From Pseudomonas sp. GM41(2012) (GTDB lineage: Bacteria; Pseudomonadota; Gammaproteobacteria; Pseudomonadales; Pseudomonadaceae), in the NCBI RefSeq assembly GCF_000282315.2, contig NZ_AKJN02000007.1, positions 1,178,001 to 1,242,000 on the forward strand: a DNA stretch of 64,000 bases, given 5' to 3'. Positions 51,886-61,395 of this stretch are shown one piece after another. The translations under genes were made by a program, and so were the position numbers. Position 1 is the first letter of the stretch; every line of letters begins with the position of its first letter. The notes below the pieces were generated by a model, which ran no database searches, had not been told where the DNA came from, and saw only the letters and a list, made by a program, of their open reading frames with translations.

Positions 51886-54621
51886 ATGACTGATCTGTCC
51901 CCACACCTGGGCCCTGCAAGCGTTGCCGTCGTCGCACTGGACGGGCGTTTTTTTCGGCCTCCGTTGCCCGACGGCCATGTGCTGCGGCCTCGTCTGTGCG
52001 AGCGCCTGAGTGCGGGCCTCGGTGGCAGGTTGTTGCTGGTCAGCGCACCGGCGGGGTTTGGCAAGAGTTCGTTGGCCGTGGAGTTCTGTCAGGGCTTGCC
52101 GGCCCACTGGCAAAGTCTGTGGCTGGGGTTGAGTCCGCGAGACAGCGATCCCGGACGTTTTCTTGAGCGGTTGCTCGAAGGCCTCCAGGACTTTTTTCCG
52201 CAACTGGGCAGCCAGTCCCTGGGCCTGTTGAAAATGCGCCAGCGGCACCAGCCGTTTGCCTTTGAAGAATGGCTGGACGGTTTGCTCGATGAGTTGGCCG
52301 TGCACCTGTCTGCGAGTACGCCCCTGCTGTTGGTGCTGGATGACTACCATTTGGCGCAGGGCCCGGTTCTCGATCGCTGCCTGCAATTTTTCCTCAATCA
52401 CCTGCCTGACGGCTTGCTGGTCATGGTCACCAGTCGGCAGCGGCCGGACTGGCATCTGGCGCGCCTGCGGCTGTCGCGGCAACTGCTCGAGTTGAATGAA
52501 CAAGACTTGCGCCTGACTCACGATGAAGCCCTGACCCTGCTTGATCGGCACAGCAGTTCCTTGCGCGGCGAAGCGCTGGAGAGCCTGATCCAGCGCAGCG
52601 AAGGTTGGGTTGCCGGGTTGCGTTTCTGGCTGTTGGCGGCGTCTGAAGCGGGCTCCCAGGGTGCTTTGCCGCAGGCCTTGCATGGCGGGGAAGGGCTGAT
52701 CCGCGATTATCTGCTGGAAGAAGTCATCGATTGTCTGCCCGCCGAAGTGCAGTCCTTCCTTTACGACACAGCCCCTCAGGAACGCTTTTGCAGCGAGCTG
52801 TGCGATGCCGTTCGCGAAGCCCATGACAGTGCCGAGATCCTGCGTTTTCTGCTGGCCCATCAGGTGTTCCTGGTGCCACTGGATGAAAACGGTCACTGGT
52901 ATCGCTACCACCATTTGTTTTCCGACCTGTTGCGCACCCGGCCTACCGCGCAAACGATGGTGCCGGCGGCCAGCCTGCACCTGCGCGCCTGTCGCTGGTT
53001 CAATGCCCAGGGGCTGCTCGATGAAGCGGTGGAGCAGGCATTGCGCGCCGGGCACCTGGACGTCGCGGCGAACCTGGTGCAGAACCTGTCCGAAGAGCAA
53101 CTGCTGGCCGAACAGAACGTCGGCATGTTGCTGCGCTGGAAAATGGACTTGCCCGACAGCCTGCTGATCAGCACACCACGGCTGATCGTGCTGTACAGCT
53201 GGGCGTTGGGGCTGGCCTGTCAACTGGACGCCGCCGAGGAGCTGGCCAGTCATTTGTGCCGCTTCCTGCCGGCCCCGTCCGCCACTGCGCAGAAATCCAT
53301 GCTGGCGCAATGGCTGGCCCTGAGCGGGATCATCGCTCGCGGGCGTGGCAATCGTGAGCTGACGCTGCTTTATTGCACCGAAGCGCAGGAGAGTCTGCCG
53401 GCCAAACGCTACGGGCAGCGCCTGATGTGCCTCTCGACCCTGTCCAACCTGGCCATTGCCGACGGCGACTTGTGGCGTGCCCGCGGGTTGAACCGTGAAT
53501 CTCTGGAGTTGGCGCAACGGGTCGGCAACCCGCTGTTCGAAGCGCTGGCCCATTACGATCGCGCTCGCGTGCTGCAAGCGCGAGGGGAAATCCTGCGTTC
53601 GCTGGATGAAGTGCGCCAGGGGCTGCAACGCCTGCAACCGTTATCCCCGCAACGGCTCTATGCCGTACGCGCCCGACTGACTTTGTATGAAGGCTTTTTG
53701 TTAGCCCTGCGCTTGCAGCCCCAAGCCGCACGGGCACGCTTGCAAGCCGGTTTGAATGAAGCACGCGCCTGTCGTGATATCAGCGTATTGATCGGTCACT
53801 GCGTGATTGCCAGGCTTGAAGGCAGCAGCGGCGAATTCGGCAAAGCCTTCGCCGAACTCGCCGAAGCCGAACGCCTGATGCACATCTGGGACGTGCCACC
53901 GATCTACTACCTGGCGATGATCACCCTGGTCAAATGCGAACTCTGGCTGGCTCAGGGGCGTACCGATCTGGCCGAAGCCTGGCTCGCTCGCTTGGGCCAG
54001 ACCTACAACGGCGAACACGCGGCAGCCCCTCCGGAGTTCCATCCACAACTGCCGCTGCATATCGAGTTGCAGCAGGCCTTGCTGGAGGTCATTCAGGGGC
54101 AGCCGATGCTGTCCGAAGGACGATTGAACGCGTTGCTTGAGGATGGACAGCAAACCGGCAGGCAACTGCTCAGCGTGATGGCACTGACTCAAAAAGTGAC
54201 GTTGATGCTGGGGAGCGGACGCGAACCCGAGGCCCGCAAGGCCCTGAGTCAGGCGCTTGAAGCGGCAGCCGGTGGCGTGCTGCAACCGTTTGACAGGTTG
54301 TTGGTGGAACATCCGGACTGGCTGCGTAACCAACTTCAACTCGGTGTGCCGACGGCTGTTTCACAGAGCCTTTCAGAACAACTTCCGACAGTGGCAGCCC
54401 GTCCCGCGGAGTCATCCGCCGCAGCGGAACAACTCAGTACGCGGGAAATGGCCGTCCTGCGACTGATCGCCCAGGGTTGTTCAAATCAGGAGATCAGCGA
54501 TCAGTTGTTTATTTCGCTGCACACGGTGAAAACCCATGCCAGCCATATCAACAGCAAGCTTGGTGTTGAACGGCGCACGCAGGCGGTGGCGCGGGCGAAG
54601 GAGTTGGGGGTGTTGGGGTAG
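51886..54621 (+). CDS. MalT-like LuxR-family regulator (STAND ATPase)
   Basis: 911 residues. The ATP loop APAGFGKSS (residues 54-62) and LLLVLDDYHL (Walker B, about 147) mark a STAND ATPase; an arm of tetratricopeptide-like helices fills the middle, and a LuxR helix-turn-helix ends the protein (LSTREMAVLRLIAQGCSNQE, then ISLHTVKTHASHINSKLGVE). Such regulators bind an inducer and ATP, then activate transcription. The position after DUF1302/DUF1329 makes those genes and the acyl-CoA ligase its likely targets. The inducer is unknown. Confidence 0.88.
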   Translation: MTDLSPHLGPASVAVVALDGRFFRPPLPDGHVLRPRLCERLSAGLGGRLLLVSAPAGFGKSSLAVEFCQGLPAHWQSLWLGLSPRDSDPGRFLERLLEGLQDFFPQLGSQSLGLLKMRQRHQPFAFEEWLDGLLDELAVHLSASTPLLLVLDDYHLAQGPVLDRCLQFFLNHLPDGLLVMVTSRQRPDWHLARLRLSRQLLELNEQDLRLTHDEALTLLDRHSSSLRGEALESLIQRSEGWVAGLRFWLLAASEAGSQGALPQALHGGEGLIRDYLLEEVIDCLPAEVQSFLYDTAPQERFCSELCDAVREAHDSAEILRFLLAHQVFLVPLDENGHWYRYHHLFSDLLRTRPTAQTMVPAASLHLRACRWFNAQGLLDEAVEQALRAGHLDVAANLVQNLSEEQLLAEQNVGMLLRWKMDLPDSLLISTPRLIVLYSWALGLACQLDAAEELASHLCRFLPAPSATAQKSMLAQWLALSGIIARGRGNRELTLLYCTEAQESLPAKRYGQRLMCLSTLSNLAIADGDLWRARGLNRESLELAQRVGNPLFEALAHYDRARVLQARGEILRSLDEVRQGLQRLQPLSPQRLYAVRARLTLYEGFLLALRLQPQAARARLQAGLNEARACRDISVLIGHCVIARLEGSSGEFGKAFAELAEAERLMHIWDVPPIYYLAMITLVKCELWLAQGRTDLAEAWLARLGQTYNGEHAAAPPEFHPQLPLHIELQQALLEVIQGQPMLSEGRLNALLEDGQQTGRQLLSVMALTQKVTLMLGSGREPEARKALSQALEAAAGGVLQPFDRLLVEHPDWLRNQLQLGVPTAVSQSLSEQLPTVAARPAESSAAAEQLSTREMAVLRLIAQGCSNQEISDQLFISLHTVKTHASHINSKLGVERRTQAVARAKELGVLG

Positions 54622-54648
54622 CTGAAACTCGAGTGCATTCACCACAGC

Positions 54649-54678
54649 AAAACGCCCCGAACCAGTCGGGGCGTTTTT
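54649..54678. terminator. Bidirectional terminator between regulator and RTX gene
   Basis: AAAACGCCCCGA/TCGGGGCGTTTTT, serving convergent ends. Confidence 0.88.
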
Positions 54679-54694
54679 CATTGTGTTGCCGTTG

Positions 54695-57600
54695 TCACGC
54701 GACCAAATCGCTGGTGTTGAAGCTATTGACGCCCACCAACTGGATTTCGAAGTCCGCGCCCAAGTCGCCATTGACGTTGCCATAGAGCACATGGTCGACG
54801 AAGCGCAATTGGCCTGCCGTCGTGAAGTCGTTCGAGTCGATGAAGCTGAACTTGTTAATCCCGGCACTCAAGAGATTGGCATCGAATTTCGAGAAGTCGA
54901 TTTTATCTCCGTCCAGGGTGCTGAAGTCGGTGATGATATCGCGCAAACCGCCTTTACCCAGTTCGTTCAGAGCATTGAACACGAACAGATCGGCGCCCGC
55001 ACCACCCGTCAGGGTGTCGGTCCCCAACCCGCCGATCAGCGTGTCATTACCAGCCCCGCCGTCCAGTAAATCGCCCCCGGCACCACCGTTAAGCAGGTTG
55101 TTGCCGTCGTTACCGGTCAGCGCGTTGTTCAGGGCATTACCGGTGCCAATGAGATTGCCGCTTCCGGTGAGGGTCAGATTTTCCAGATTCGCACCCAAGG
55201 TGTAGCTGAGCGAGGACACCACGGTGTCGATTTCGCTGGACAGGGTGCTGGTCTCGGTGACGACGTCTTTCACGTTGTCGACGATGTAAGTGTCGTTACC
55301 GCTGCCACCGATCAGGGTGTCCGCCCCGATGCCACCGTCGAGAATGTTGTCGCCGGTGTTGCCGACGAGGCGGTTGTTCAGGGCGTTCCCGGTGCCGTTG
55401 ATGTCAGCCGTCCCGGTCAGGCTCAGGTACTCAAGGTTGGTGCCCAGGCTGTAGTCGATGGACGACATCACAGTGTCGATCTCGGTGGCCAGGGCACTGG
55501 TTTCTGTGACCAGGTCATTGACGTTATCGACGACGTAAATATCATTGCCTGCACCGCCAATCATGACGTCCGCACCCGTGCCGCCATTCAGGGTATTGGC
55601 CGCTGCGTTACCGGTCAGGGTGTTGTCCAGCTCGTTACCGGTCAGGCTCAATGCCGCAACACCCAACAACTGCGCGTCTTCGACATGGCTCGACAAGGTG
55701 TAGCTGACCGACGTCTTGATCAAGTCGCGGCCTTCATCGGCCCGTTCGATGATGGTGTCAGCAACGTTATCGACGAAATAAACATCATCGCCGATACCAC
55801 CGCTCAATGTGTCCGCGCCGACGCCGCCATCCAGCAAGTTGTTGCCATCGTTGCCGATCAGTACGTTGCGCAGGGCATTACCGATGCCAATGAGATTGCC
55901 GCTGCCGGTGAGGGTCAGATTTTCCAGATTCACACCGAGGGTGTAATTGAGCGAGGCGACCACGGTGTCAATTTCGCTGGCCAGAATGCTGGTCTCGGTG
56001 ACGACGTCTTTGATGTTGTCGACGATGTAGGTGTCGTTGCCGGTGCCGCCGATCATTACGTCAGCGCCGAGGCCGCCGTCGAGGATGTTGTTGCCGGCGT
56101 TGCCGACGAGGCGGTTGTTCAGGGCGTTACCGGTGCCGTTAATGCCGGCCGTCCCCGTGAGGGTCAGGTACTCGACGTTGTTGCCCAGGGTGTAGTTGAT
56201 CGAGGCCATGACGGTATCGATCTCGCTCAGCGATGTGCCGCTTTCGGTCACCGTATCGCCGATATTGTCGACGACATAGGTGTCGTTGCCGGCGCCGCCG
56301 TCCAGCGTGTCTGCCCCGGTGCCACCATTGAGCACGTTTACGCCGGCATTGCCGGTGAGCACATTGTCCAGCTCGTTGCCGGTGATATTGAGCGCTGCGA
56401 TACCGGTCAGTCGAGCATCCTCGACGTTGGCACCAAGGACGTAGCTGATGGACGTATTGACCAGGTCGTGGCCTTCGCTGGCTTGTTCGATGACTTTGTC
56501 GCCGATGTTGTCGACGAAATAGGTGTCGTCTCCGGTGTTACCGGTGAGGGTGTCTGCGCCGACGCCGCCATCCAGAATGTCGTTGCCGGCCCCGCCTTGC
56601 AGGTTGTTGGCGAAGGCATTGCCGATGAGGCTGTTGTCCAGATCGTTGCCGATCACGGTGAAGGTGCCGGCACCGGTGAGGGTGACGTTTTCCACGTTGG
56701 CCAGATTAGTCAGCCTCAGATCGACCACGCCGGTCAGCGCAGTGGCGGCGTAGGTGATGTTGAGCAAGTCGGTGCCCTTGTCGGCGTCTTCTTGCAGCAG
56801 GGCCAGTTCCCCAGCCTGGTCGAGGATGTAAGTGTCATTGCCGGCACCACCGATCAGAGTGTCGGTCCCGACGCCGCCGTTCAGCACGTCATTGCCGGCG
56901 CCGCCTTGCAGGGTGTTGGCGACGGCGTTGCCGATCAGGGTGTTGTCCAGATCGTTGCCGATCACGCTAAAGGTGCCGGCACCGATGAGGGTGACGTTTT
57001 CCACGTTGGCCAGATTGGCCTGGCTCAGATCGACCACGTTGTTCAACACTGTGGCGGCGTAGGTGATGTTGAGCAGGTCGGTGCCCTCGTCGGCGTCTTC
57101 TTGTAGTAGGGCCAGCTCTGCGAGTTGATCGAGGATGTACGTGTCATTGCCAGCACCACCGATCAGCGTATCGACCCCGGCACCGCCGTTGAGCAGGTTG
57201 TTGCCGTCGTTACCGGTCAGCACGTTGTTCAGGGCGTTACCGGTGGCACTGAGGTGGGTCGCGCCGGTGAGGGTCAGGTTTTCCAGATTCGCGCCGAGGG
57301 TGTAATTGAGCGAGGACACCACGGTGTCGACTTCGTCGGCCAGGGTGCTGGTCTCGGTGACGACGTCTTTCACGTTGTCGACGATGTAAGTGTCGTTGCC
57401 GGTGCCGCCGATCAGGGTGTCGCCGCCGCCACCACCGTTGAGGATGTTGTCGCCGGTGTTGCCGACGAGGCGGTTGTTCAGGGCATTGCCGGTGCCGTTG
57501 AGATTAGCGGTGCCGGTCAGGGTCAGGTACTCGAGGTTGTTGCCCAGGGTGTAGTCGATCGAAGCCATGACGGTGTCGATCTCGGTCAGCGATGTGCCGC

Positions 57601-60436
57601 TTTCGATGACGCTATCGCCGATATTGTCGACAACATAAGTGTCGTTACCGGCACCACCGTTCAGGGTGTCCGCGCCGGCCATGCCGTTCAGTACGTTGGC
57701 GGCAGCGTTACCGGTCAAGGTGTTGTCGAGGCTATTACCAGTCAGGTTCAATGCCGCCATACCCAGCAACAGCGCATCTTCGACGTTGTCCGACAGGGTA
57801 TGGCTGACCGAGGTCTTGATCAGGTCGCGGCCTTCGTCAACCCCTTCGATAACGTTGTCGAAGAGGCTGTCGATGATGTAAATGTCGTTACCCAAGCCAC
57901 CGCTCAAGGTGTCTGCGCCGATGCCCCCGTCCAGCTGGTTGTTGCCATTGTTGCCGGTCAGCACGTTGTTCAGGGTGTTGCCGGTCCCGTTGAGGTGGGC
58001 AGTGCCGGAGAGGATCAGTTTCTCGACGTTGGCACTCAGGGTGTAGTTGATCGAGGACACCACGGTGTCGACTTCGCCGGCCAGGGTGCTGGTTTCGCTG
58101 ACGATGTCTTTGATGTTATCGACGAGGTAGGTGTCGTTGCCGGTGCCGCCGTTCATCACGTCGGCGCCGAGATCGCCGTCGAGGATGTTGTCGCCGGTGT
58201 TGCCGACGAGGCGGTTGTTCAGGGCATTGCCGGTGCCGTTGAGGTTGGCCGTGCCGGCCAGGGTCAGGTACTCGACGTTGTTGCCCAGGGTGTAGTCGAT
58301 GGACGACACGACGGTATCGATCTCGGTCAGCGATGTGCTGCTTTCGATGACGCTATCGCCGATATTGTCGACGACATAAGTGTCGTTACCGGCGCCGCCG
58401 TTCAGGGTGTCGGCGCCGTCCATGCCGTTCAGTACGTTGGCGGCGGCGTTACCGGTCAAGGTGTTGTTGAGGCTATTGCCAGTCAGGTTCAGTGCCGCCA
58501 CACCCAGCAACAGCGCATCTTCGACGTTGTCGGCCAGGGCATAGCTGACCGAGGTCTTGATCAGGTCGAGGCCTTCATCGGCCGCTTCGATCACTTTGTC
58601 GGCCACGTTGTCGACGATGTAAACGTCGTCGCCGGTGCCACCGTTCAAGGTGTCGGCGCCGACGCCGCCGTCCAGCACGTCTTTGCCGGCGCCACCGTTC
58701 AGGGTGTTGGCGAAGGCGTTGCCGATCAGGCTGTTGTCCAGTTCGTTGCCGATCACGGTGAAGGTGCCGGACCCGGTGAGGGTGACGTTTTCCACGTTGG
58801 CCAGATTGGCCTGGCTCAGATCGACCACGTTGGTCAGCACTGTGGCTGCGTAGGTGATGTTGAGCAGATCGGTGCCTTTGTCGGCGTCTTCCTGCAGCAG
58901 GGCCAGTTCTGCGGCTTGATCAAGGTAATAGAAGTCATTGCCACCCCCACCGATCAGGGTGTCGACGCCCGCGCCCCCGTTGAGGGTGTTGCTGGCGTCG
59001 TTACCGGTCAGTACGTTACGCAGCGCATTGCCGGTGCCGCTGAGGCTGTCGGTACCGGTGAGCGTCAGGTTTTCCAGATTGGCACCGAGGATATAGCTGC
59101 GTGAGGACATCACGGTATCGATCTCGGTGACCAGGGTGCTGGTCTCGGTGATGACGTCGCTGAAGTTCTCGACGATGTAGGTGTCGTTCCCGGTGCCACC
59201 GATCATCACGTCGGCACCAAGACCACCGTTAAGGACGTTGTCGCCGGCGTTGCCGACGAGACGGTTGTTCAGGGCGTTCCCGGTGCCGTTGAGATTGGCC
59301 GTACCGGTCAGGGTCAGGTACTCAAAGTTTGCGCCCAAGGTGTAATCAATGGACGACACGACGGTGTCAATCTCGCTCGGCGACGTACCGAGTTCGATGA
59401 CGAGATCGCCGACGTTGTCTACCACATAGACATCGTTGCCTGCACCAGCAGCCATTGTGTCAGCGCCGCCCATGCCGTTAAGCACATTGTTCAGCGCGTT
59501 GCCGATCAGCACATCGTCAAAGGCCGAGCCTTTTGCGTTCTCGATTTTTGCGCCATAGGCAATCGCCAGTCCGTTATTGATGAGCGTCTGATTGGCCCCA
59601 TCGATGAATTCCTTGCCGATATTGCTGAACGCGCCTTCGTTGAGGTCCAGCAGGACCGATGCCAGCTGGTTGCTGGCATCGATCGTATCGTTGCCGCCAG
59701 CATCCCAGATGGTCTCGAATATAGATTTGTCAGATGCCCAGCTATAGACGTTGTTGCCGGTTTGCCAGAGCGTGTTGGCTCCGTAGAGCTGTTGCATGGC
59801 GAGAATATCCAGCAGCATCGGCGTCGTCGGCTGGTAGGAATACGAATTGTTGTAACTCATGATCGTGTAATGCGAATCGTCGAACTCGGGAGCGATCACC
59901 TGGGTGTTGGAATGGCTTGCCTCGAATGGATGCTTGAGACCCAGGGCATGGCCGATTTCATGCACAAACGTCATGAAGTCGTAGGTGCCTTTGACGGGTG
60001 TCGGGTTATTCGTCGTCGGCGAGATCCAGACATCTCCGCCCAACGGCGTTGTGTCTGGGGAGTACGCCCAGGCAGCGGCACCGGCATCCATGTCCCAATA
60101 GCCGCCGAAACGCAAGTCGCCCGCGCTGCTGCTATTGTCACTGACCTGGGTGAATTTGATATTGGCCACGGCGCTCCACGCACCCAGTGCGCTGGTTACG
60201 GCGTTTTGTTGGGCCGATGTCAGGGCGAAACTGTTCAGATACTCTTTTTCGGCGCTGTACTCGATGGCGAAGTACGACTGGCCGGGATTGACGAAACTAT
60301 AGGTCAACCGTGTCGCGAAGATGTCATTGCCCCAGTCAGGACTCGACCAGGAGGTGCCGTCGATCAGACTGTCGATCGTTTGGTTACCGGTAAAAAAGGA
60401 AGGCTTTGTTAACACGTAACCAAGAGGAGACGACAT
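54695..60436 (-). CDS. Giant RTX protein with serralysin-like M10 peptidase domain
   Basis: 1913 residues, about four times a normal serralysin. There is no Sec signal. The N-terminal ~250 residues are an M10 peptidase: zinc motif HEIGHALGLKHP at 159-170 (all three His and the Glu present) and Met-turn MSYNN at 193-197. Residues ~329-1790 are 17 modules built on GGxGNDxY nonapeptides for calcium binding. The C-terminal ~120 residues (ADLFVFN to the last FNTSDLVA) look like a type I secretion signal. The ATG at 60436 has AGGA eight bases ahead. No aprDEF-like exporter or inhibitor gene is adjacent. It may be a secreted protease, or an adhesin-like one given the long arm. Confidence 0.9.
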   Translation of the reverse strand: MSSPLGYVLTKPSFFTGNQTIDSLIDGTSWSSPDWGNDIFATRLTYSFVNPGQSYFAIEYSAEKEYLNSFALTSAQQNAVTSALGAWSAVANIKFTQVSDNSSSAGDLRFGGYWDMDAGAAAWAYSPDTTPLGGDVWISPTTNNPTPVKGTYDFMTFVHEIGHALGLKHPFEASHSNTQVIAPEFDDSHYTIMSYNNSYSYQPTTPMLLDILAMQQLYGANTLWQTGNNVYSWASDKSIFETIWDAGGNDTIDASNQLASVLLDLNEGAFSNIGKEFIDGANQTLINNGLAIAYGAKIENAKGSAFDDVLIGNALNNVLNGMGGADTMAAGAGNDVYVVDNVGDLVIELGTSPSEIDTVVSSIDYTLGANFEYLTLTGTANLNGTGNALNNRLVGNAGDNVLNGGLGADVMIGGTGNDTYIVENFSDVITETSTLVTEIDTVMSSRSYILGANLENLTLTGTDSLSGTGNALRNVLTGNDASNTLNGGAGVDTLIGGGGNDFYYLDQAAELALLQEDADKGTDLLNITYAATVLTNVVDLSQANLANVENVTLTGSGTFTVIGNELDNSLIGNAFANTLNGGAGKDVLDGGVGADTLNGGTGDDVYIVDNVADKVIEAADEGLDLIKTSVSYALADNVEDALLLGVAALNLTGNSLNNTLTGNAAANVLNGMDGADTLNGGAGNDTYVVDNIGDSVIESSTSLTEIDTVVSSIDYTLGNNVEYLTLAGTANLNGTGNALNNRLVGNTGDNILDGDLGADVMNGGTGNDTYLVDNIKDIVSETSTLAGEVDTVVSSINYTLSANVEKLILSGTAHLNGTGNTLNNVLTGNNGNNQLDGGIGADTLSGGLGNDIYIIDSLFDNVIEGVDEGRDLIKTSVSHTLSDNVEDALLLGMAALNLTGNSLDNTLTGNAAANVLNGMAGADTLNGGAGNDTYVVDNIGDSVIESGTSLTEIDTVMASIDYTLGNNLEYLTLTGTANLNGTGNALNNRLVGNTGDNILNGGGGGDTLIGGTGNDTYIVDNVKDVVTETSTLADEVDTVVSSLNYTLGANLENLTLTGATHLSATGNALNNVLTGNDGNNLLNGGAGVDTLIGGAGNDTYILDQLAELALLQEDADEGTDLLNITYAATVLNNVVDLSQANLANVENVTLIGAGTFSVIGNDLDNTLIGNAVANTLQGGAGNDVLNGGVGTDTLIGGAGNDTYILDQAGELALLQEDADKGTDLLNITYAATALTGVVDLRLTNLANVENVTLTGAGTFTVIGNDLDNSLIGNAFANNLQGGAGNDILDGGVGADTLTGNTGDDTYFVDNIGDKVIEQASEGHDLVNTSISYVLGANVEDARLTGIAALNITGNELDNVLTGNAGVNVLNGGTGADTLDGGAGNDTYVVDNIGDTVTESGTSLSEIDTVMASINYTLGNNVEYLTLTGTAGINGTGNALNNRLVGNAGNNILDGGLGADVMIGGTGNDTYIVDNIKDVVTETSILASEIDTVVASLNYTLGVNLENLTLTGSGNLIGIGNALRNVLIGNDGNNLLDGGVGADTLSGGIGDDVYFVDNVADTIIERADEGRDLIKTSVSYTLSSHVEDAQLLGVAALSLTGNELDNTLTGNAAANTLNGGTGADVMIGGAGNDIYVVDNVNDLVTETSALATEIDTVMSSIDYSLGTNLEYLSLTGTADINGTGNALNNRLVGNTGDNILDGGIGADTLIGGSGNDTYIVDNVKDVVTETSTLSSEIDTVVSSLSYTLGANLENLTLTGSGNLIGTGNALNNALTGNDGNNLLNGGAGGDLLDGGAGNDTLIGGLGTDTLTGGAGADLFVFNALNELGKGGLRDIITDFSTLDGDKIDFSKFDANLLSAGINKFSFIDSNDFTTAGQLRFVDHVLYGNVNGDLGADFEIQLVGVNSFNTSDLVA
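55067..59452 (-). repeat. 17-module RTX repeat region (coding)
   Basis: In the protein, modules of ~80-100 residues fall in four classes: A (EIDTVxSSIDYTLG, GTGNALNNRLVG), B (VKDVVTETSTL, ANLENLTLTG), C (LALLQEDADKGTDLLNITYA), D (ADEGxDLIKTSVSYTL, VEDALLLG). Their order from the N-terminus is ABCD-ABD-ABCCD-ABD-AB. DNA copies are closely similar, so recombination or misassembly could change the count. Confidence 0.85.
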
Positions 60437-60650
60437 CTGGATATCCTGAGTGGGATGCGACCGTCCTGAATGTGGCCGCTACAAAAAGGCGATTTTGCAC
60501 TAGAAGTAGCGCCAATTGATATCATAGGGCCACTGTTTTTGTGCGATTGACGTCAAATAACCGGCATGCAGAGGCGTATCGGCTCGCCGCGTTGAACCTG
60601 AAGAAAAGGCGGCTGGTATCCTGTTCAAAATCGACTCGTCAGGACCTCCC

Positions 60651-61295
60651 ATGAATGCCCCAAGCCCAGCGCTGATCCGCGAAACCTTCCCCGTAGGCCC
60701 GTTGCAGTGCAACTGCACGATAATCGGCGATCCGATCACCAAAAAGGCCATCGTGGTCGATCCGGGGGGCAATCACGAACTGATCCTTGCGCGGCTCGAC
60801 GCACTGGGCCTGAAAGTGGTCAGCATCATTCATACCCACGCGCACCTCGATCACTTCCTGGCTTCCGGTCAGTTGAAGGAGAAAACCGGCGCAACCCTGC
60901 ACCTGCATAAAGAAGATCAATTTCTGTGGGACAACCTGGAAATGCAGTGCCAGATGTTCGGTGTGCCCTACACGCCAGTGCCGCCGCCGGATCGCTGGTT
61001 GGCCGATGATGAAGAACTGGCCTGCGGCTGCGGCGTGGCGTTGCACACACCGGGTCATACGCCGGGTTCCATGAGCTTTTGGTTTTCAGAGGCTAAGCTG
61101 CTGATTGCCGGTGACACGTTGTTTCGTCGCGGGGTAGGGCGCACGGATTTGTGGGGTGGCGATCAGGCGACCATCGTGCGGTCGATCAAGCAGCGGCTGT
61201 ACACCCTCGATGAAGAGGCGACGGTGGTGACCGGGCATGGTCCGGACACACGTCTGGGCGATGAAATGCGCGAGAACCCTTTTGTGCGGGCTTAA
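60651..61295 (+). CDS. Metallo-beta-lactamase-fold hydrolase (glyoxalase II-like)
   Basis: 214 residues. The metal motif HTHAHLDH and further His in LHTPGHTPGSMSFW and VTGHGPDT define the fold. The short form is closest to YcbL-type glyoxalase II-like enzymes that may hydrolyse S-lactoylglutathione or other thioesters. It is divergent from the RTX gene; the 214-bp gap between them holds no other gene. Confidence 0.88.
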   Translation: MNAPSPALIRETFPVGPLQCNCTIIGDPITKKAIVVDPGGNHELILARLDALGLKVVSIIHTHAHLDHFLASGQLKEKTGATLHLHKEDQFLWDNLEMQCQMFGVPYTPVPPPDRWLADDEELACGCGVALHTPGHTPGSMSFWFSEAKLLIAGDTLFRRGVGRTDLWGGDQATIVRSIKQRLYTLDEEATVVTGHGPDTRLGDEMRENPFVRA

Positions 61296-61395
61296 TTGCT
61301 ACAGACGGAATTTTTGTCCGCCGAAACGATCCAACGCCCGCAAAGGCTGATGCCTTGTCCGTTGCACCACAGAATGCAAAAAGTAGGAGCTCTTC

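Noticed and set aside
51832..53637. 601-codon minus-strand frame under the LuxR-type regulator
   Set aside because: Gln/His-rich low-complexity translation typical of an antisense shadow; the plus-strand frame has Walker A and LuxR motifs.
55685..57106. 473-codon open frame antisense to the RTX gene
   Set aside because: Same cause: a shadow of repeats with high third-position GC.
57125..59104. 659-codon open frame antisense to the RTX gene
   Set aside because: It mirrors the repetitive codons of the RTX modules, giving Val/Asp/Gly-rich sequence with no motif; the minus-strand protein has clear domains.
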